A DNA stretch of 61,006 nt from Phycisphaerales bacterium (GCA_020853975.1 JADYXW010000069.1:1-61006); one strand, 5' to 3'. Positions 1-9,301 are shown, numbered from the stretch's first letter. Program-made: numbers and translations. Notes: a model not told the origin generated them from the sequence alone.

Positions 1-712
1 ACACGTTGCCGGGCCCTTCCTCGAAAGCCAGTTCCCGCATCGCCTCGATGTACACACCGTTCTCGTAATCGCCGACCGTGCCGCCCACCTCCACGAACAC
101 CACGTCCGCGGGCTTCACGCCGTCGCCACGCACCGCGAGCTCACGCAGCTTCCTTTTTACCTCGCCCGTGACGTGCGGGATCCACTGCACGTCGCGGCCC
201 AGGTACGCGCCCCGCCGCTCGCGCTCGATGATCTCGTTGAAGATCCGGCCCGAGGTCGTGAAGTTCCAGCGGGAGAGGTTCTGGTCCAGCAGCCGCTCGT
301 AGGTGCCCAGGTCCATGTCGCACTCGGTCCCGTCGTCGAGCACGAAGACCTCGCCGTGCCGGTACGGGTTGAGCGTGCCCGAATCCAGGTTGAGATACCC
401 CTCCATCTTGATGGGGGCAACCGTCAGGCCCTTGTCCTTGAGCATCTTCGCCAGCGACGACGAGAAGATGCCCTTGCCCAGCCCGGACATCACCGTGCCC
501 ACCACGATCACGTACTTGTGGTGGCCCCGCTGGTACCCCTCCGGCACCGGGCTGTAGAACTCCGACTCCCCGGTCGATTCCGCCATCTCCGTCAGGGAGG
601 TGGGGCGATGCCCACGCGTCATCTCGGGCGGGACGGCGGCCGGTGGCTTGGTTGTCGGTGAGGTTGTCGGGGAGTTCGAATCCGGACCGTCTGCGGACTG
701 CGCGGGGGGCAT
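1..712 (-). CDS. pyrG: CTP synthase, N-terminal part (runs off left edge)
   Basis: Amino-terminal 237 codons of CTP synthase, the glutamine-dependent enzyme converting UTP to CTP; the rest lies beyond the left edge. The synthetase P-loop is at residues 72-81 (GTVMSGLGKG), followed by a substrate region at about 102-116 (KMEGYLNLDSGTLNP) and EVGGTVGDYE near the edge. The P-loop region and KMEGYLNLD depart from the common TGGVVSxxGKG and KxDPYxNxD forms. The protein carries about 64 residues before the position where CTP synthases normally start, rich in Pro, Ser and Thr. I chose the ATG at 712 because TACGAT sits five bases upstream, the leaderless arrangement seen across this window. Internal ATGs at 622 and 586 would give shorter proteins. 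Family identity is certain; the exact start is not. Confidence 0.93.
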   Translation of the reverse strand, partial: MPPAQSADGPDSNSPTTSPTTKPPAAVPPEMTRGHRPTSLTEMAESTGESEFYSPVPEGYQRGHHKYVIVVGTVMSGLGKGIFSSSLAKMLKDKGLTVAPIKMEGYLNLDSGTLNPYRHGEVFVLDDGTECDMDLGTYERLLDQNLSRWNFTTSGRIFNEIIERERRGAYLGRDVQWIPHVTGEVKRKLRELAVRGDGVKPADVVFVEVGGTVGDYENGVYIEAMRELAFEEGPGNV

Positions 713-717
713 GTCCC

Positions 718-723
718 ATCGTA
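718..723 (-). promoter_or_regulatory. -10 element TACGAT for pyrG (leaderless type)
   Basis: TACGAT is followed by GGGAC and then the ATG at 712. The gap of five bases puts the expected transcription start at or next to the start codon. No convincing -35 hexamer is visible. Confidence 0.5.
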
Positions 724-799
724 CCACGATCCGGCGCCGGGTGCGGGAATCTCACCGCCAGCCGAGGCCCCAGCTTCTGCAAGCATGGGCCAGCCCCCG

Positions 800-805
800 T
801 ATTCT
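800..805 (+). promoter_or_regulatory. -10 element TATTCT for the M1 peptidase genes
   Basis: TATTCT lies 42 bases before the GTG start at 848, so a short leader would carry the GGAGGT ribosome site at 837-842. The -35 region is weak. Confidence 0.4.
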
Positions 806-847
806 TTCCCCTGAGCTTCGCGGTCCCGCCCTTTTCGGAGGTCGTCT

Positions 848-2800
848 GTGAACCCACGCCCGCTCGCGCTCTTCGTCTGCAGCACCATTCTGGCCTCCAT
901 GGCTCCCGGCCAGACCGACCAGCCGAAGGACCCCCGGATCGATGCCGAGACGGGTCGATCCAAGGCTGTCTGGCCTCGCTCTCCGCGGTTCGACTTCCGG
1001 CACATGAAGCTGGAACTGGACTTTCCCGACATCTCAACGCCCACGCTCGTCGGTCACCAGACCCTCACCGTCGCTCCAGCGGGCGTGGACCGTTCGGAAC
1101 TCGTGCTCGACTGCAAGGGGCCGGCCGTAACCGCCGCCGCGGTGGAGGGCGTGCCGGCGGCGTTCGAGCAGGCTCCCGGCGTGCTCCGCATCCGGCCCGC
1201 CGGGGGTTTCCCCCTCGGAAAGGAGTGCCGGGTCGAGATCCACTACGACCTGAACTACGACGGCAGCAAGGGCGAAGGCCTGACGTACTCGCCGGCCGAG
1301 CCGGAGGCGAAGAACGAGACCAGGCGATACCCCCAGATTCATTCGCAGGGCGAGGCGGAGGTCAACAGCCGCTGGTTCCCGTGCCATGACTTTCCCAATG
1401 AGCGCCTCACCACCGAGTTGGTCGTGACCGTTGAGGACGGCTACGAGGTTGTCTCGAACGGGAAGCTTGTCGACGTCGCCTCGGACGGGCACGGACGCAG
1501 CACCTGGCACTGGTCGCAGGACAAGCCGCACACGACCTATCTCGTCGCACTCGCGATCGCGAAGTTCGGCGTGATCGATCTGGGCGGGCCGGAGTCGGGC
1601 AGGCCCGGACTCTCCATCCCGGTCTACACGCCCCTGGGAACGGAGAAGAACGTCCAGGAGTCCTTCGCGAACACGCCCAGGATGATCGCCCTCTTCGAGA
1701 AGCTCTTCGACGAGCCATACCCCTGGGACAAGTACGCGCAGGTCATCGTGCGCGACTTTGCTGCCGGCGGGATGGAGAACACTTCCGCCACATTCCTCAT
1801 GCCCGGGGTCGCCGGAGCCGCCGACCGGGGCGAGCACGATGATCTCATCTCGCACGAGCTCGGGCACCAGTGGTTCGGCGACCTCGTGACCTGCCACGGC
1901 TGGGCACACCTCTGGCTCAACGAGGGCTGGGCGTCGTACTGCGAGGCGCTCTGGTCCGAGCACTACAACCGCGAGGGCGAGCCCCGAAAGGCCGACGCCG
2001 GCCGCGACGCCTACTTCAGGCAGATCCTCCAGAGCATCCGCGGGCAGAGGGGCCGCAACCGGGGCACCTCTCCCACGCAGCCCGCGATGGTCAGCAACCG
2101 CTACACCAACCCGGACGCCGTCTTCACGAAAGCCGACGACCCCTACGGCAAGGGGTGCGTCGTGCTCCACATGCTGCGCGAGCGTGTGGGCGACGAAACC
2201 TTCTTCAAGGCCACAGCCGAGTTCCTCAACCGCTACAAGTTCGGGTATGCGGAGACCGATGATTTCCGCCGCGTGTTCGAGGAGGTCTCTGGGCAGAGCC
2301 TGCGCCGCTTCTTCGACCAGTGGTGCTACCGGCCCGGAATCGCCCGCCTCGCTGTAGACCTGGAGTGGGATGACGCCAAGAGCGCACTCGGGGTCACGGT
2401 CGAGCAGACCCAGCGCATCGATCGACTGAACCCGGCCTACGTCTTCGGCCTGCCGATCTACGTGCGATACGAGGACGGGTCCGACGAGTGGCTTGATCTG
2501 GCGGTGGAGGATGGTACCAGCGCCGCCTCGTATCGCCTCAAGGCCAAGCCCTCCGCCGTGACCGTGGACCCCAACATCACCGTCTTTGCCGCCACCCAGA
2601 CGCGCAAACCCCTCTCGATGTGGATCGAGGACGCGGTCCACGGCCCAACGCTCCCGGCGCGCCTTGCGGCGGTCTCCGCGCTCCGCGCCAGCGACGACCC
2701 GGAGGCCAGACGCGTGCTCGGGATGCTTGAGGCGGACGAACGCACCGCGGGCCTGGTGCGTGAAACGGCGGACCTGACCTCTGCCATGATCCGGAACTGA
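848..2800 (+). CDS. Secreted M1-family zinc aminopeptidase
   Basis: Zinc metallopeptidase of the M1 (gluzincin) family, 650 aa, expected to trim N-terminal residues from peptides outside the cytoplasm. The first ~20 residues form a signal peptide (LALFVCSTILASMAPGQ). The exopeptidase motif GGMEN is at 307-311 and the zinc site HELGH at 336-340, with the third ligand E359 in NEGWAS, the exact HExxH-x18-E spacing of the family. The start is GTG, supported by GGAGGT at 837-842. It lies 51 bases before a second M1 gene of similar order and motifs, so the two probably share a transcript and arose by duplication. The C-terminal ~100 residues hold a short helical extension, without the HEAT-like array of its neighbour. 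Confidence 0.93.
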   Translation: MNPRPLALFVCSTILASMAPGQTDQPKDPRIDAETGRSKAVWPRSPRFDFRHMKLELDFPDISTPTLVGHQTLTVAPAGVDRSELVLDCKGPAVTAAAVEGVPAAFEQAPGVLRIRPAGGFPLGKECRVEIHYDLNYDGSKGEGLTYSPAEPEAKNETRRYPQIHSQGEAEVNSRWFPCHDFPNERLTTELVVTVEDGYEVVSNGKLVDVASDGHGRSTWHWSQDKPHTTYLVALAIAKFGVIDLGGPESGRPGLSIPVYTPLGTEKNVQESFANTPRMIALFEKLFDEPYPWDKYAQVIVRDFAAGGMENTSATFLMPGVAGAADRGEHDDLISHELGHQWFGDLVTCHGWAHLWLNEGWASYCEALWSEHYNREGEPRKADAGRDAYFRQILQSIRGQRGRNRGTSPTQPAMVSNRYTNPDAVFTKADDPYGKGCVVLHMLRERVGDETFFKATAEFLNRYKFGYAETDDFRRVFEEVSGQSLRRFFDQWCYRPGIARLAVDLEWDDAKSALGVTVEQTQRIDRLNPAYVFGLPIYVRYEDGSDEWLDLAVEDGTSAASYRLKAKPSAVTVDPNITVFAATQTRKPLSMWIEDAVHGPTLPARLAAVSALRASDDPEARRVLGMLEADERTAGLVRETADLTSAMIRN

Positions 2801-2851
2801 GTACATCCGCCGGCGAGGCCTCAGGCCCCCGACGGTTGCGGAGTAGACACG

Positions 2852-5425
2852 ATGACCCAGACCCGAGTTGGTGCGATGGCGTTTTTGCTCACCCTGGTGG
2901 CCGGCACCGCCCTTGCCGCGGGAACGGGGAGTGCCTGCGTCTGCGGCAAGGAGCATTCCCTCGGTCCCGTTCGAGGGGCAGAACTCGCCAAGGATCGGCG
3001 GAACTACCCGCCCCATCGGGCGGCCGACATGAAGCACGCCCGCATCGAGCTCGCCATCGCGGACATGAACACGCCCGAACTCCGGGGCACCTGCTCCCTC
3101 ACGATGGCGCCCATCAGCGAGCCCATGTCCACGCTACGGCTCGATGCCAAATCCATGCGCATCCAAGGTGTCGCCTGCGAGGGCTACGAGGTCTCCAGCC
3201 AGCACGACGGCCGCGTGATGACCATCACCTTCACGCCCCCGGTCCCCGCCGGGCAGGACGTCACCCTCGTCACGCGCTATGAAGTCAGCGACCCCATGTA
3301 CGGCCTGATCTGGACTCCAGAATCCCCCGAGTGGCCCGGCCGCCCGGCGCAGATCCACACGCAGGGCGAGCCCGAAACGAACTCGTACTGGTTCCCTTGC
3401 CACGACTCGCCCAACGAGAAGCTCACCACCGAGGTGCTCGTCACGCTCCCCGCGGGCTATCTCGTGAGCTCCAACGGCAGGCTGGTCTCGCACGAGGCGT
3501 CGATCCGCACCGTCGAGGGTGCGGGGGGCTCCGTCCAGATGAAGCCCGCCGAGACCTGGCACTGGAGGCAGGACAAGCCCCACGCCGCGTATCTCGTCTC
3601 CATGGTTGTTGGCGCGTTCGATGTTGTTGACGTGGGGACGCCCACGCTCTCGATGCCCGTCTACGTCCCCCCGGGCCGCGGCGCGGACGTCGCGGCGACC
3701 TTCGGCCGCACCAAGGACATGGTCGAGTTCTTCGGCCGGGTGCTGGACGAGCCCTACCCCTGGGACCGCTACGCCCAGCTCTCCGTCTGGAACTTCGGCT
3801 GGGGGGGCATGGAGAACACCTCCTGCACCACGCTCTATGACACCGTCGTGAACGCGCCCGACGCCGTCCTCGACCACGATCAGGACGGCCTCATCGCCCA
3901 CGAGCTTGCCCACCAGTGGTTCGGCGACCTCGTGACCTGCAACTCGTGGGACCACATCTGGCTCAACGAAGGGCTCACCACCTTCATGAACACGCTCTGG
4001 CTCGAGGAGCGTGACGGGAAGGACGAGTACCTCGCCGCCATCCGCGGCACCTACGACGGCCTGATCGCCAACGACAAGCCCGACATGCCCGCTTCCGAGC
4101 CCATGGTCAGCAATGTCTACGACGGCCCCTGGGAGACCTTCCGCCGCCCCGCCAACCCCTACGGCAAGGGGTCCTCCATCGCGCACATGCTCCGCGTGAG
4201 GTTCGGTGATGCCCTGTTCTTCAAGGGACTCGCGACCTACATCGATCGGCGGCAGTACCAGACGGCGGAGACCAGCGATCTCCGCCGCGCGTTCGAGCAG
4301 GTCTCGGGCGAGAGTCTCGAGCAGTTCTTCGCGCAGTGGTGCGACCGCACGGGCGTGCCCGACCTCAAGGTGACCTGCGAGTGGGACCAGGCCTCGGGCC
4401 GGCTCCGCGTGAAGGCGACCCAGGTTCAGAACATCGACCCCGACAACCCCGCATTTGAGTTTGACCTTCCCTTCGTCGTTCGCGTCGCAGGCACCAACAC
4501 GGTGCTTTCCCTGCCCGTCACGCAGCGCGAGGTCGAGGCTTCCTTCCCGCTGCCCGCCGCTCCGGAGTGGGTCGCGCTCGATCCGGAGCTCGGCGTGCTC
4601 GGAAGGCTCTCGCTCGACCAGCCGGAAGAGGCCAACCTAGCCCTCGCCACCGACGGCCCGACGGGCGCCGCGCGGACGCAGGGGCTGCGCGGCCTGGCTT
4701 CACCCGGCAGTGAAGCCGGGACCATCGCGCTCTCGAAGCTCGCCCGCGACCCCAGGCAGCCCGTCTCGTTGCGTGTGGAGGCCGTGGGCGCGCTCGGCGG
4801 CCGCGGCGCCATGACGGATCTTCGCGCCATGCTCAGCGCCTCGCTGGACCGCTGGGAGGTGCGAGAGGCAGTGGTGAACCAGGTCGCCGGCATCCCGGTC
4901 CGCGAGGAATACTCGGGCAACGAAGAGATCGCCTCCAACATCGCGGAGCAGCTCGCGGAGACCGCCAAGGCCGACAAGAGCGTGCGGGTGCGCTGCGCCG
5001 CGGTGCGCGGGCTCGGCCGCCTGAAGTCCCCACCGCACCGCAGGCTCATCGAGTCAAAGCTCATGGAGACCTCGCAGAGCGAGGGCGTGCGGAACGCGGC
5101 GGTAGACGCGCTCGTGTCGTTCGACGACGCGCCGGCGCTGCGGTCCGTGATGTCGCTCACCCGGCGCGGGCTTGACTCCCGCCTCAGGGCAAACGCGGCA
5201 GCCGCAACCTCGACGCTGGGCAAGCACGACATGGACGCAGCGGTCGCGAAGCTGGCGGCGCTGCTCGGGGACCGCGAGGGGCGCGTCAGACGAGCCGCGG
5301 GCGAGGGGCTCGCCGCTCTCAAGGACCCTCGGGGCCTGGAGGCGATCGAGAAGGCTATCGCCGAGTCGCGGTCCGGGGAGTGGACAGCCGAGCTGAAGGT
5401 CTGGGCGAGCCAGTTCGGGAAGTAG
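2852..5425 (+). CDS. Secreted M1-family aminopeptidase with C-terminal HEAT-like repeats
   Basis: Second M1 aminopeptidase, 857 aa. It has an N-terminal signal sequence (AFLLTLVAGTALAAG), GGMEN at 318-322 and HELAH at 350-354 with E373 in NEGLTT as third zinc ligand. From about residue 600 the protein continues with repeating amphipathic helices of the type ALGGRGAMTDLRAML and VRCAAVRGLGRL, typical of HEAT or armadillo-like repeats, which usually serve protein binding. The M1 core matches the upstream gene closely in layout, so this is a paralogous pair. Its 3' end faces kdsB with only 13 bases between the two stop codons. The substrate is not predictable from sequence. Confidence 0.93.
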   Translation: MTQTRVGAMAFLLTLVAGTALAAGTGSACVCGKEHSLGPVRGAELAKDRRNYPPHRAADMKHARIELAIADMNTPELRGTCSLTMAPISEPMSTLRLDAKSMRIQGVACEGYEVSSQHDGRVMTITFTPPVPAGQDVTLVTRYEVSDPMYGLIWTPESPEWPGRPAQIHTQGEPETNSYWFPCHDSPNEKLTTEVLVTLPAGYLVSSNGRLVSHEASIRTVEGAGGSVQMKPAETWHWRQDKPHAAYLVSMVVGAFDVVDVGTPTLSMPVYVPPGRGADVAATFGRTKDMVEFFGRVLDEPYPWDRYAQLSVWNFGWGGMENTSCTTLYDTVVNAPDAVLDHDQDGLIAHELAHQWFGDLVTCNSWDHIWLNEGLTTFMNTLWLEERDGKDEYLAAIRGTYDGLIANDKPDMPASEPMVSNVYDGPWETFRRPANPYGKGSSIAHMLRVRFGDALFFKGLATYIDRRQYQTAETSDLRRAFEQVSGESLEQFFAQWCDRTGVPDLKVTCEWDQASGRLRVKATQVQNIDPDNPAFEFDLPFVVRVAGTNTVLSLPVTQREVEASFPLPAAPEWVALDPELGVLGRLSLDQPEEANLALATDGPTGAARTQGLRGLASPGSEAGTIALSKLARDPRQPVSLRVEAVGALGGRGAMTDLRAMLSASLDRWEVREAVVNQVAGIPVREEYSGNEEIASNIAEQLAETAKADKSVRVRCAAVRGLGRLKSPPHRRLIESKLMETSQSEGVRNAAVDALVSFDDAPALRSVMSLTRRGLDSRLRANAAAATSTLGKHDMDAAVAKLAALLGDREGRVRRAAGEGLAALKDPRGLEAIEKAIAESRSGEWTAELKVWASQFGK

Positions 5426-5438
5426 GCGCGCTGGGTGG

Positions 5439-6176
5439 TCAACCGTTCGCCGCGCGCCAGCGCGCGACAAACGCCTCGTACTGCCCGGGCGTGTCGATGC
5501 CCTGGGGCGTGCACGCGTGGATGGCCACGCCGATCCTGTAGCCGTGCTCCAGGATGCGAAGTTGCTCGAGAACCTCGGTCTCCTCCAGGGGCGTGGGGGC
5601 AAGCCCGACGTACGTCCGCAGAAACGACACGCGGTACGCGTAGATGCCGACGTGCCTGAGAACACGGGCCGGCCCCCCCGTGGCGCGGAAGTGGGGGATG
5701 GCCGCCCGCGAGAAGTACAGCGCCTCGCCGTTCTCGGCCAGCACGACCTTCACCAGGTTCGGGTCGGCAGGGTCGTCGCCCGCCCCAAGCGGGGACGCGA
5801 CCGTGCCCGCGTGAACACCGGGGCGGCATGCCGCCTCCGCCGCGGCGTTGATGACCCCGGGCTCGATCTCGGGCTCGTCGCCCTGTACGTTCACCACAAG
5901 CGAGTCGTCCGGCAGGCTGAGCAGCGTCGCGGCCTCGGCGAGGCGAGAGCTGCCATTCGGGTGGTCCTGGCGCGTCAGCACGCACTCGCCCCCAAAGCCC
6001 CGCACGACCTCGGCGACCCGTGCATCGTCCGCCGCGACCACCACGCGCCCGCAGGCCCGCCTCGCCGCGGCCCACACGTGCCAGATCAGCGGGTGCCCCG
6101 TGCGGTCTGCGAGCACCTTGCCCGGGAACCGGGTTGAGCCCAGCCGCGCGGGGATGATGGCGACGACCTGATCCAC
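5439..6176 (-). CDS. kdsB: 3-deoxy-manno-octulosonate cytidylyltransferase
   Basis: CMP-KDO synthetase, which activates KDO with CTP for lipopolysaccharide core assembly in the cytoplasm; 245 aa from the chosen start. The nucleotide-binding start IIPARLGSTRFPGK, the central QGDEPEI and VVVAADD are characteristic. The frame stays open upstream to 6230, but that would overlap the upstream TPR gene. I take the GTG at 6176 because it gives the normal N-terminus (VDQVVAIIPAR), lies seven bases past the TPR stop and follows AAGGG. The TPR gene and kdsB therefore probably form one operon. Presence of KDO synthesis argues for an LPS-bearing outer membrane. Confidence 0.95.
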   Translation of the reverse strand: MDQVVAIIPARLGSTRFPGKVLADRTGHPLIWHVWAAARRACGRVVVAADDARVAEVVRGFGGECVLTRQDHPNGSSRLAEAATLLSLPDDSLVVNVQGDEPEIEPGVINAAAEAACRPGVHAGTVASPLGAGDDPADPNLVKVVLAENGEALYFSRAAIPHFRATGGPARVLRHVGIYAYRVSFLRTYVGLAPTPLEETEVLEQLRILEHGYRIGVAIHACTPQGIDTPGQYEAFVARWRAANG

Positions 6177-6183
6177 GCCCTTG

Positions 6184-7662
6184 CTACTTCTGGCTGCGAA
6201 GCTCGACCACGAGCTTCTTGATCGCGTCACGACGCTGGCGGATGTCCATGAAGCCGATGGATTGCAGCGCGATGGACGCCGCGAGCTTGTCGGCCTCGGT
6301 CGCGGACCCCAGGTCCCGCTCGGCCTCAGCCTTGCTCTGCAGGGCGCACATCAACCAGTACCTGATCTCGAGGTTGATGTCCGGCAGCAGATCCTTGATG
6401 TCCAGCGCGGTGCGCAGAGCGCCGATGCCCTCGTCCGCCCAGCCGATCTTCAGAAAGGACTGCCCCAGCAGCGAGAGCGCCGACGCGCGGTTGCGCGGGT
6501 CGTGCTGCGCTTCCTGGAACATCTCGATCGCGGGCTCGAACTTTCCGAGCTCGAAGTACCGTTTGCCAAGCTCGTACTTGCGGGTTAGGTCCGTCGGATA
6601 CGCCTCAACCTGCATGCGGATCTCGTCCACCTCCAGGTTCAGGTGCTCCTGCTCCGCCTGCGCGTGCATGCGGGCGAGCATCTCGCTCCCGGGCGAGGCG
6701 TCGAGCATCTTGCGCAAGTCCACGACCTTGCGCCTTGACTGCCTCATGCGGATGACGCCCGCGATCTCGCGCCAGCGGAATGCCCTGGTGATCTCGAACG
6801 AGTGCGTGTAGAGCGCGTGCGCCCGCTCCTCGTCCTGGGGCTTACCCCGCTCCAGCAGCAGCTTGCCAAGCTTGTCGATCGCGCCCGGGTCGTCAGGGCG
6901 GCCGGCCAGGTCCGCCTCCGCTGTCGCGATCAGCCGGTCCTTTGTCTCTTCGGTTTTGACGATGCGTTCCGCCTCTTCCAGGTGCCGCTGCCTGTCCGCG
7001 TCCCGGATGTTGGCGCGGAACCCGCCCTCCTTGCCCGTCTGGTCATAGCCGCCCCGCGACATCGTGGCCTGGGCCGCGAGCTGACGGACGTACTGCGCCA
7101 CCGTGCCGTCGGTCGGGTCGATCTTGAGCGCCATCTCCGCCGTGTTGACCGCCTGGTTGAACGCCCCCAGCTTCTGGAAGAACTGGGCGCACTTGAGCAC
7201 CCGCTCTTTGCTGGGCTTCTTCTCGCGCATGGTGGCCGCGATCGCGCGGACTCCGATCCACACGCCCACCTCGCTCAGGCCCAGCTTCGACGCGTACTCG
7301 AACGCCCTCACCGCGAGCCCAGCGTCCGTGGGCTTCATGCCCCACTCCAGACACGCGAGCAGATGCCTGTCCACGTCGCTCTTGCCGCCCACCGCCCGGA
7401 ACACATCCTTGGACACGCCCTTCCCGCCGGAGTCCGTCAGGAACGAGGCGCACGCCCTGAAGAACCCCTCGGTCGCCGACATGTTCTGCGGATCAAACCG
7501 AAGACCGGAGAGGTACGACTGGATCGAATACTCGAAGTTGCCCGTCTCAAAGACCGTCCGGGCGTGCTGGAAGAACTTCTCAGCCTTCTCAGGGGAGAAC
7601 TCGATGGCGCCGGGGGCGTCCGGGGCCGCCGGCTGTGGGTCTTTCTTTCCGAACAGGGCCAA
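6184..7662 (-). CDS. Tetratricopeptide-repeat protein of unknown role
   Basis: Cytoplasmic protein of 492 aa built mostly from TPR-like helix pairs (for example YSIQSYLSGLRFDPQN near residue 48, AVNTAEMALKIDPTDG near 173, YELGKRYFELGKFEPAIEM near 365). There is no signal peptide and no membrane segment. TPR arrays bind other proteins, so a scaffolding or assembly role is possible, but nothing here names the partner. The start is TTG at 7662, with GAGGA a few bases upstream and a TACAAT promoter element 55 bases upstream. It is followed by kdsB seven bases later, so cell-envelope involvement is a guess from context only. Confidence 0.85.
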   Translation of the reverse strand: MALFGKKDPQPAAPDAPGAIEFSPEKAEKFFQHARTVFETGNFEYSIQSYLSGLRFDPQNMSATEGFFRACASFLTDSGGKGVSKDVFRAVGGKSDVDRHLLACLEWGMKPTDAGLAVRAFEYASKLGLSEVGVWIGVRAIAATMREKKPSKERVLKCAQFFQKLGAFNQAVNTAEMALKIDPTDGTVAQYVRQLAAQATMSRGGYDQTGKEGGFRANIRDADRQRHLEEAERIVKTEETKDRLIATAEADLAGRPDDPGAIDKLGKLLLERGKPQDEERAHALYTHSFEITRAFRWREIAGVIRMRQSRRKVVDLRKMLDASPGSEMLARMHAQAEQEHLNLEVDEIRMQVEAYPTDLTRKYELGKRYFELGKFEPAIEMFQEAQHDPRNRASALSLLGQSFLKIGWADEGIGALRTALDIKDLLPDINLEIRYWLMCALQSKAEAERDLGSATEADKLAASIALQSIGFMDIRQRRDAIKKLVVELRSQK

Positions 7663-7716
7663 GCTGTGTCCTCACGTCTAGGGGCGTTGCGGGTGCCGAC
7701 CGCGCCGATGGGGCGG

Positions 7717-7722
7717 ATTGTA
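7717..7722 (-). promoter_or_regulatory. -10 element TACAAT for the TPR-kdsB operon
   Basis: TACAAT on the minus strand, 55 bases before the TTG start at 7662. It is divergent from the def promoter 41 bases away. Confidence 0.45.
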
Positions 7723-7762
7723 GGAAGATGCGGCGCGGTCTGCCGAGTCCATGCGGTGCCCA

Positions 7763-7768
7763 TACGAT
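7763..7768 (+). promoter_or_regulatory. -10 element TACGAT for def (leaderless type)
   Basis: TACGAT followed by CGGGAC and then the ATG at 7775, a six-base gap. There is no room for a ribosome site, which fits a leaderless def-fmt transcript. Confidence 0.55.
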
Positions 7769-7774
7769 CGGGAC

Positions 7775-8344
7775 ATGGCGGTTGATCCCTCCACCTTGGC
7801 CGTGCGCGTGTATCCGGACCCGGTGCTCCGGCGCCGCGCCGAGCCCGTCGCGCTGTCGGACGAGGTCCGGGACGTCGCCCGCCGAATGCTCGAACTCATG
7901 CGCGAGGAAGAGGGCATCGGCCTCGCCGCCCCGCAGGTGGGCCTCCCCTGGCGGCTGTTTGTCACCCAAGTCCCCGAGGGCGACGGACGCTCGGCGGACG
8001 CGTCACCGCCGACCGCGGAAACGGCGCCCTGCGTCTACCTCAACCCCGTCATCACCGATCCGGATGGCGAGCCCAAGGCGATGGAGGAGGGTTGCCTCAG
8101 CCTGCCCAGAATCCGCGGGTCGGTCATGCGCCCCCCGCGGGTCACCATCACCGCCATCGGTCTGGATGGCAAGACCTTCTCCCGTTCCGGCGCGGGCCTG
8201 CTCGCCCGCTGCTGGCAGCACGAGCAGGACCATCTCGACGGCGTGCTCATCATCGACAAGATGCTCGCGATCTACAAGCTCAAGAACAGGGGCGTCATTC
8301 GAGACTTGGAGGCAGACTGGGCCGAGTCGGAGAGGCCGCGCTAG
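7775..8344 (+). CDS. def: Peptide deformylase
   Basis: Metalloenzyme removing the formyl group from the initiator methionine of new proteins; 189 aa. All three family motifs are visible: GIGLAAPQVG, EEGCLSLP (metal-binding Cys) and QHEQDHLDG (HExxH with two metal-binding His). A longer frame opens at 7751, but the TACGAT element lies inside that extension, so the ATG at 7775 (MAVDPSTLAVRVYPDP) is preferred. It is the first gene of a def-fmt-zincin operon, the usual pairing of deformylase with the formyltransferase that creates its substrate. Confidence 0.96.
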   Translation: MAVDPSTLAVRVYPDPVLRRRAEPVALSDEVRDVARRMLELMREEEGIGLAAPQVGLPWRLFVTQVPEGDGRSADASPPTAETAPCVYLNPVITDPDGEPKAMEEGCLSLPRIRGSVMRPPRVTITAIGLDGKTFSRSGAGLLARCWQHEQDHLDGVLIIDKMLAIYKLKNRGVIRDLEADWAESERPR

Positions 8345-8359
8345 GCGCACGGAGGCGTC

Positions 8360-9301
8360 ATGAAGGTTGTCTTTCTCGGCTCTGGGGCCTTCGGCCTGCC
8401 CACGCTGGAGCACCTCGTCCGCACACACCAGGTCACGGGCATCGTGACCCAGCCCGACCGCCCCGCAGGGCGTGGAGGCAAGCGCACCCCGACGCCCGTG
8501 GGCGCGTGGGCAGAAGCCAACCTCGCCGGCACGCCCCTCCTCAAGCCCGAGCGAATCAACGCCCCCCTCGATACCGACGCCGTGCGAGCCATCGAGGCGG
8601 ACGCGTGGGTCGTGATCGCATTCGGCCAAAAGCTTGGAAAGGCCCTCCTTGCGGACCGCTTCGCGGTCAACCTGCACGCTTCCGTTCTCCCGAGGTGGCG
8701 GGGGGCCGCCCCGATCAACGCGGCCATTCTCGCCGGCGACCTCCGCACGGGAAACAGCGTCATCACCCTTGCCGACCGCATGGATGCGGGCTTGGTCCTG
8801 GGTACCTCAGAGCGGGTGATAGAGCCCACGGCTACCGCGGGCGAGCTTCACGACCTGCTCGCCTCCGACGGCCCGGCGCTCGTCGAGCGCGTACTGCAAT
8901 CCCACGCCTCCAGAGCGCTCGCCCCGACGGCCCAGGAGGAGTCCCTCGTGACGCTTGCGCCAAAGCTCAGCCGCGCTGACGCCTGGGTGGACTTTGCGCA
9001 AAGTGCCGACGACTGCCGAAGGCGGATCAACGGCCTCTCGCCATGGCCGGGCGTCACGGTGGAGTTCCGGGGCCAGCCTCTGAAACTGCTGCGTGCCGGC
9101 CTAGCCGATGATGTCGCGCCGGGGCCTGCCGGTGCCATCACCGACCCCGTCAGGGGCGTTGTGCGCTGTGCCGGGGGCATCGGGCTCACGCTGCTCGATG
9201 TGCAGCCCGCGGGGCGAAAGCCGTGCTCCTGGCGCGATTTTGCGAATGGCCAGCGCCTCGGCCCCGAAGAACTGCTCCGGGGAGGCAGACCCGCGTGCTG
9301 A
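8360..9301 (+). CDS. fmt: Methionyl-tRNA formyltransferase
   Basis: Transfers a formyl group from 10-formyl-tetrahydrofolate to Met-tRNA for translation initiation; 313 aa, normal length. The N-terminal formyltransferase domain shows FLGSGAFGLP, PDRPAGRGG and NLHASVLPRWRGAAPIN, with the catalytic Asn/His/Asp region; the C-terminal OB-like domain begins near residue 208. GGAGG sits seven bases before the ATG. It follows def by 15 bases, and its last seven bases overlap the next gene, so all three are co-translated. Confidence 0.97.
   Translation: MKVVFLGSGAFGLPTLEHLVRTHQVTGIVTQPDRPAGRGGKRTPTPVGAWAEANLAGTPLLKPERINAPLDTDAVRAIEADAWVVIAFGQKLGKALLADRFAVNLHASVLPRWRGAAPINAAILAGDLRTGNSVITLADRMDAGLVLGTSERVIEPTATAGELHDLLASDGPALVERVLQSHASRALAPTAQEESLVTLAPKLSRADAWVDFAQSADDCRRRINGLSPWPGVTVEFRGQPLKLLRAGLADDVAPGPAGAITDPVRGVVRCAGGIGLTLLDVQPAGRKPCSWRDFANGQRLGPEELLRGGRPAC

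Noticed and set aside
1034..3037. Long minus-strand open frame of 667 codons
   Set aside because: It lies entirely antisense to two clear M1 peptidases. High GC keeps antisense frames open; the translation has no domain.
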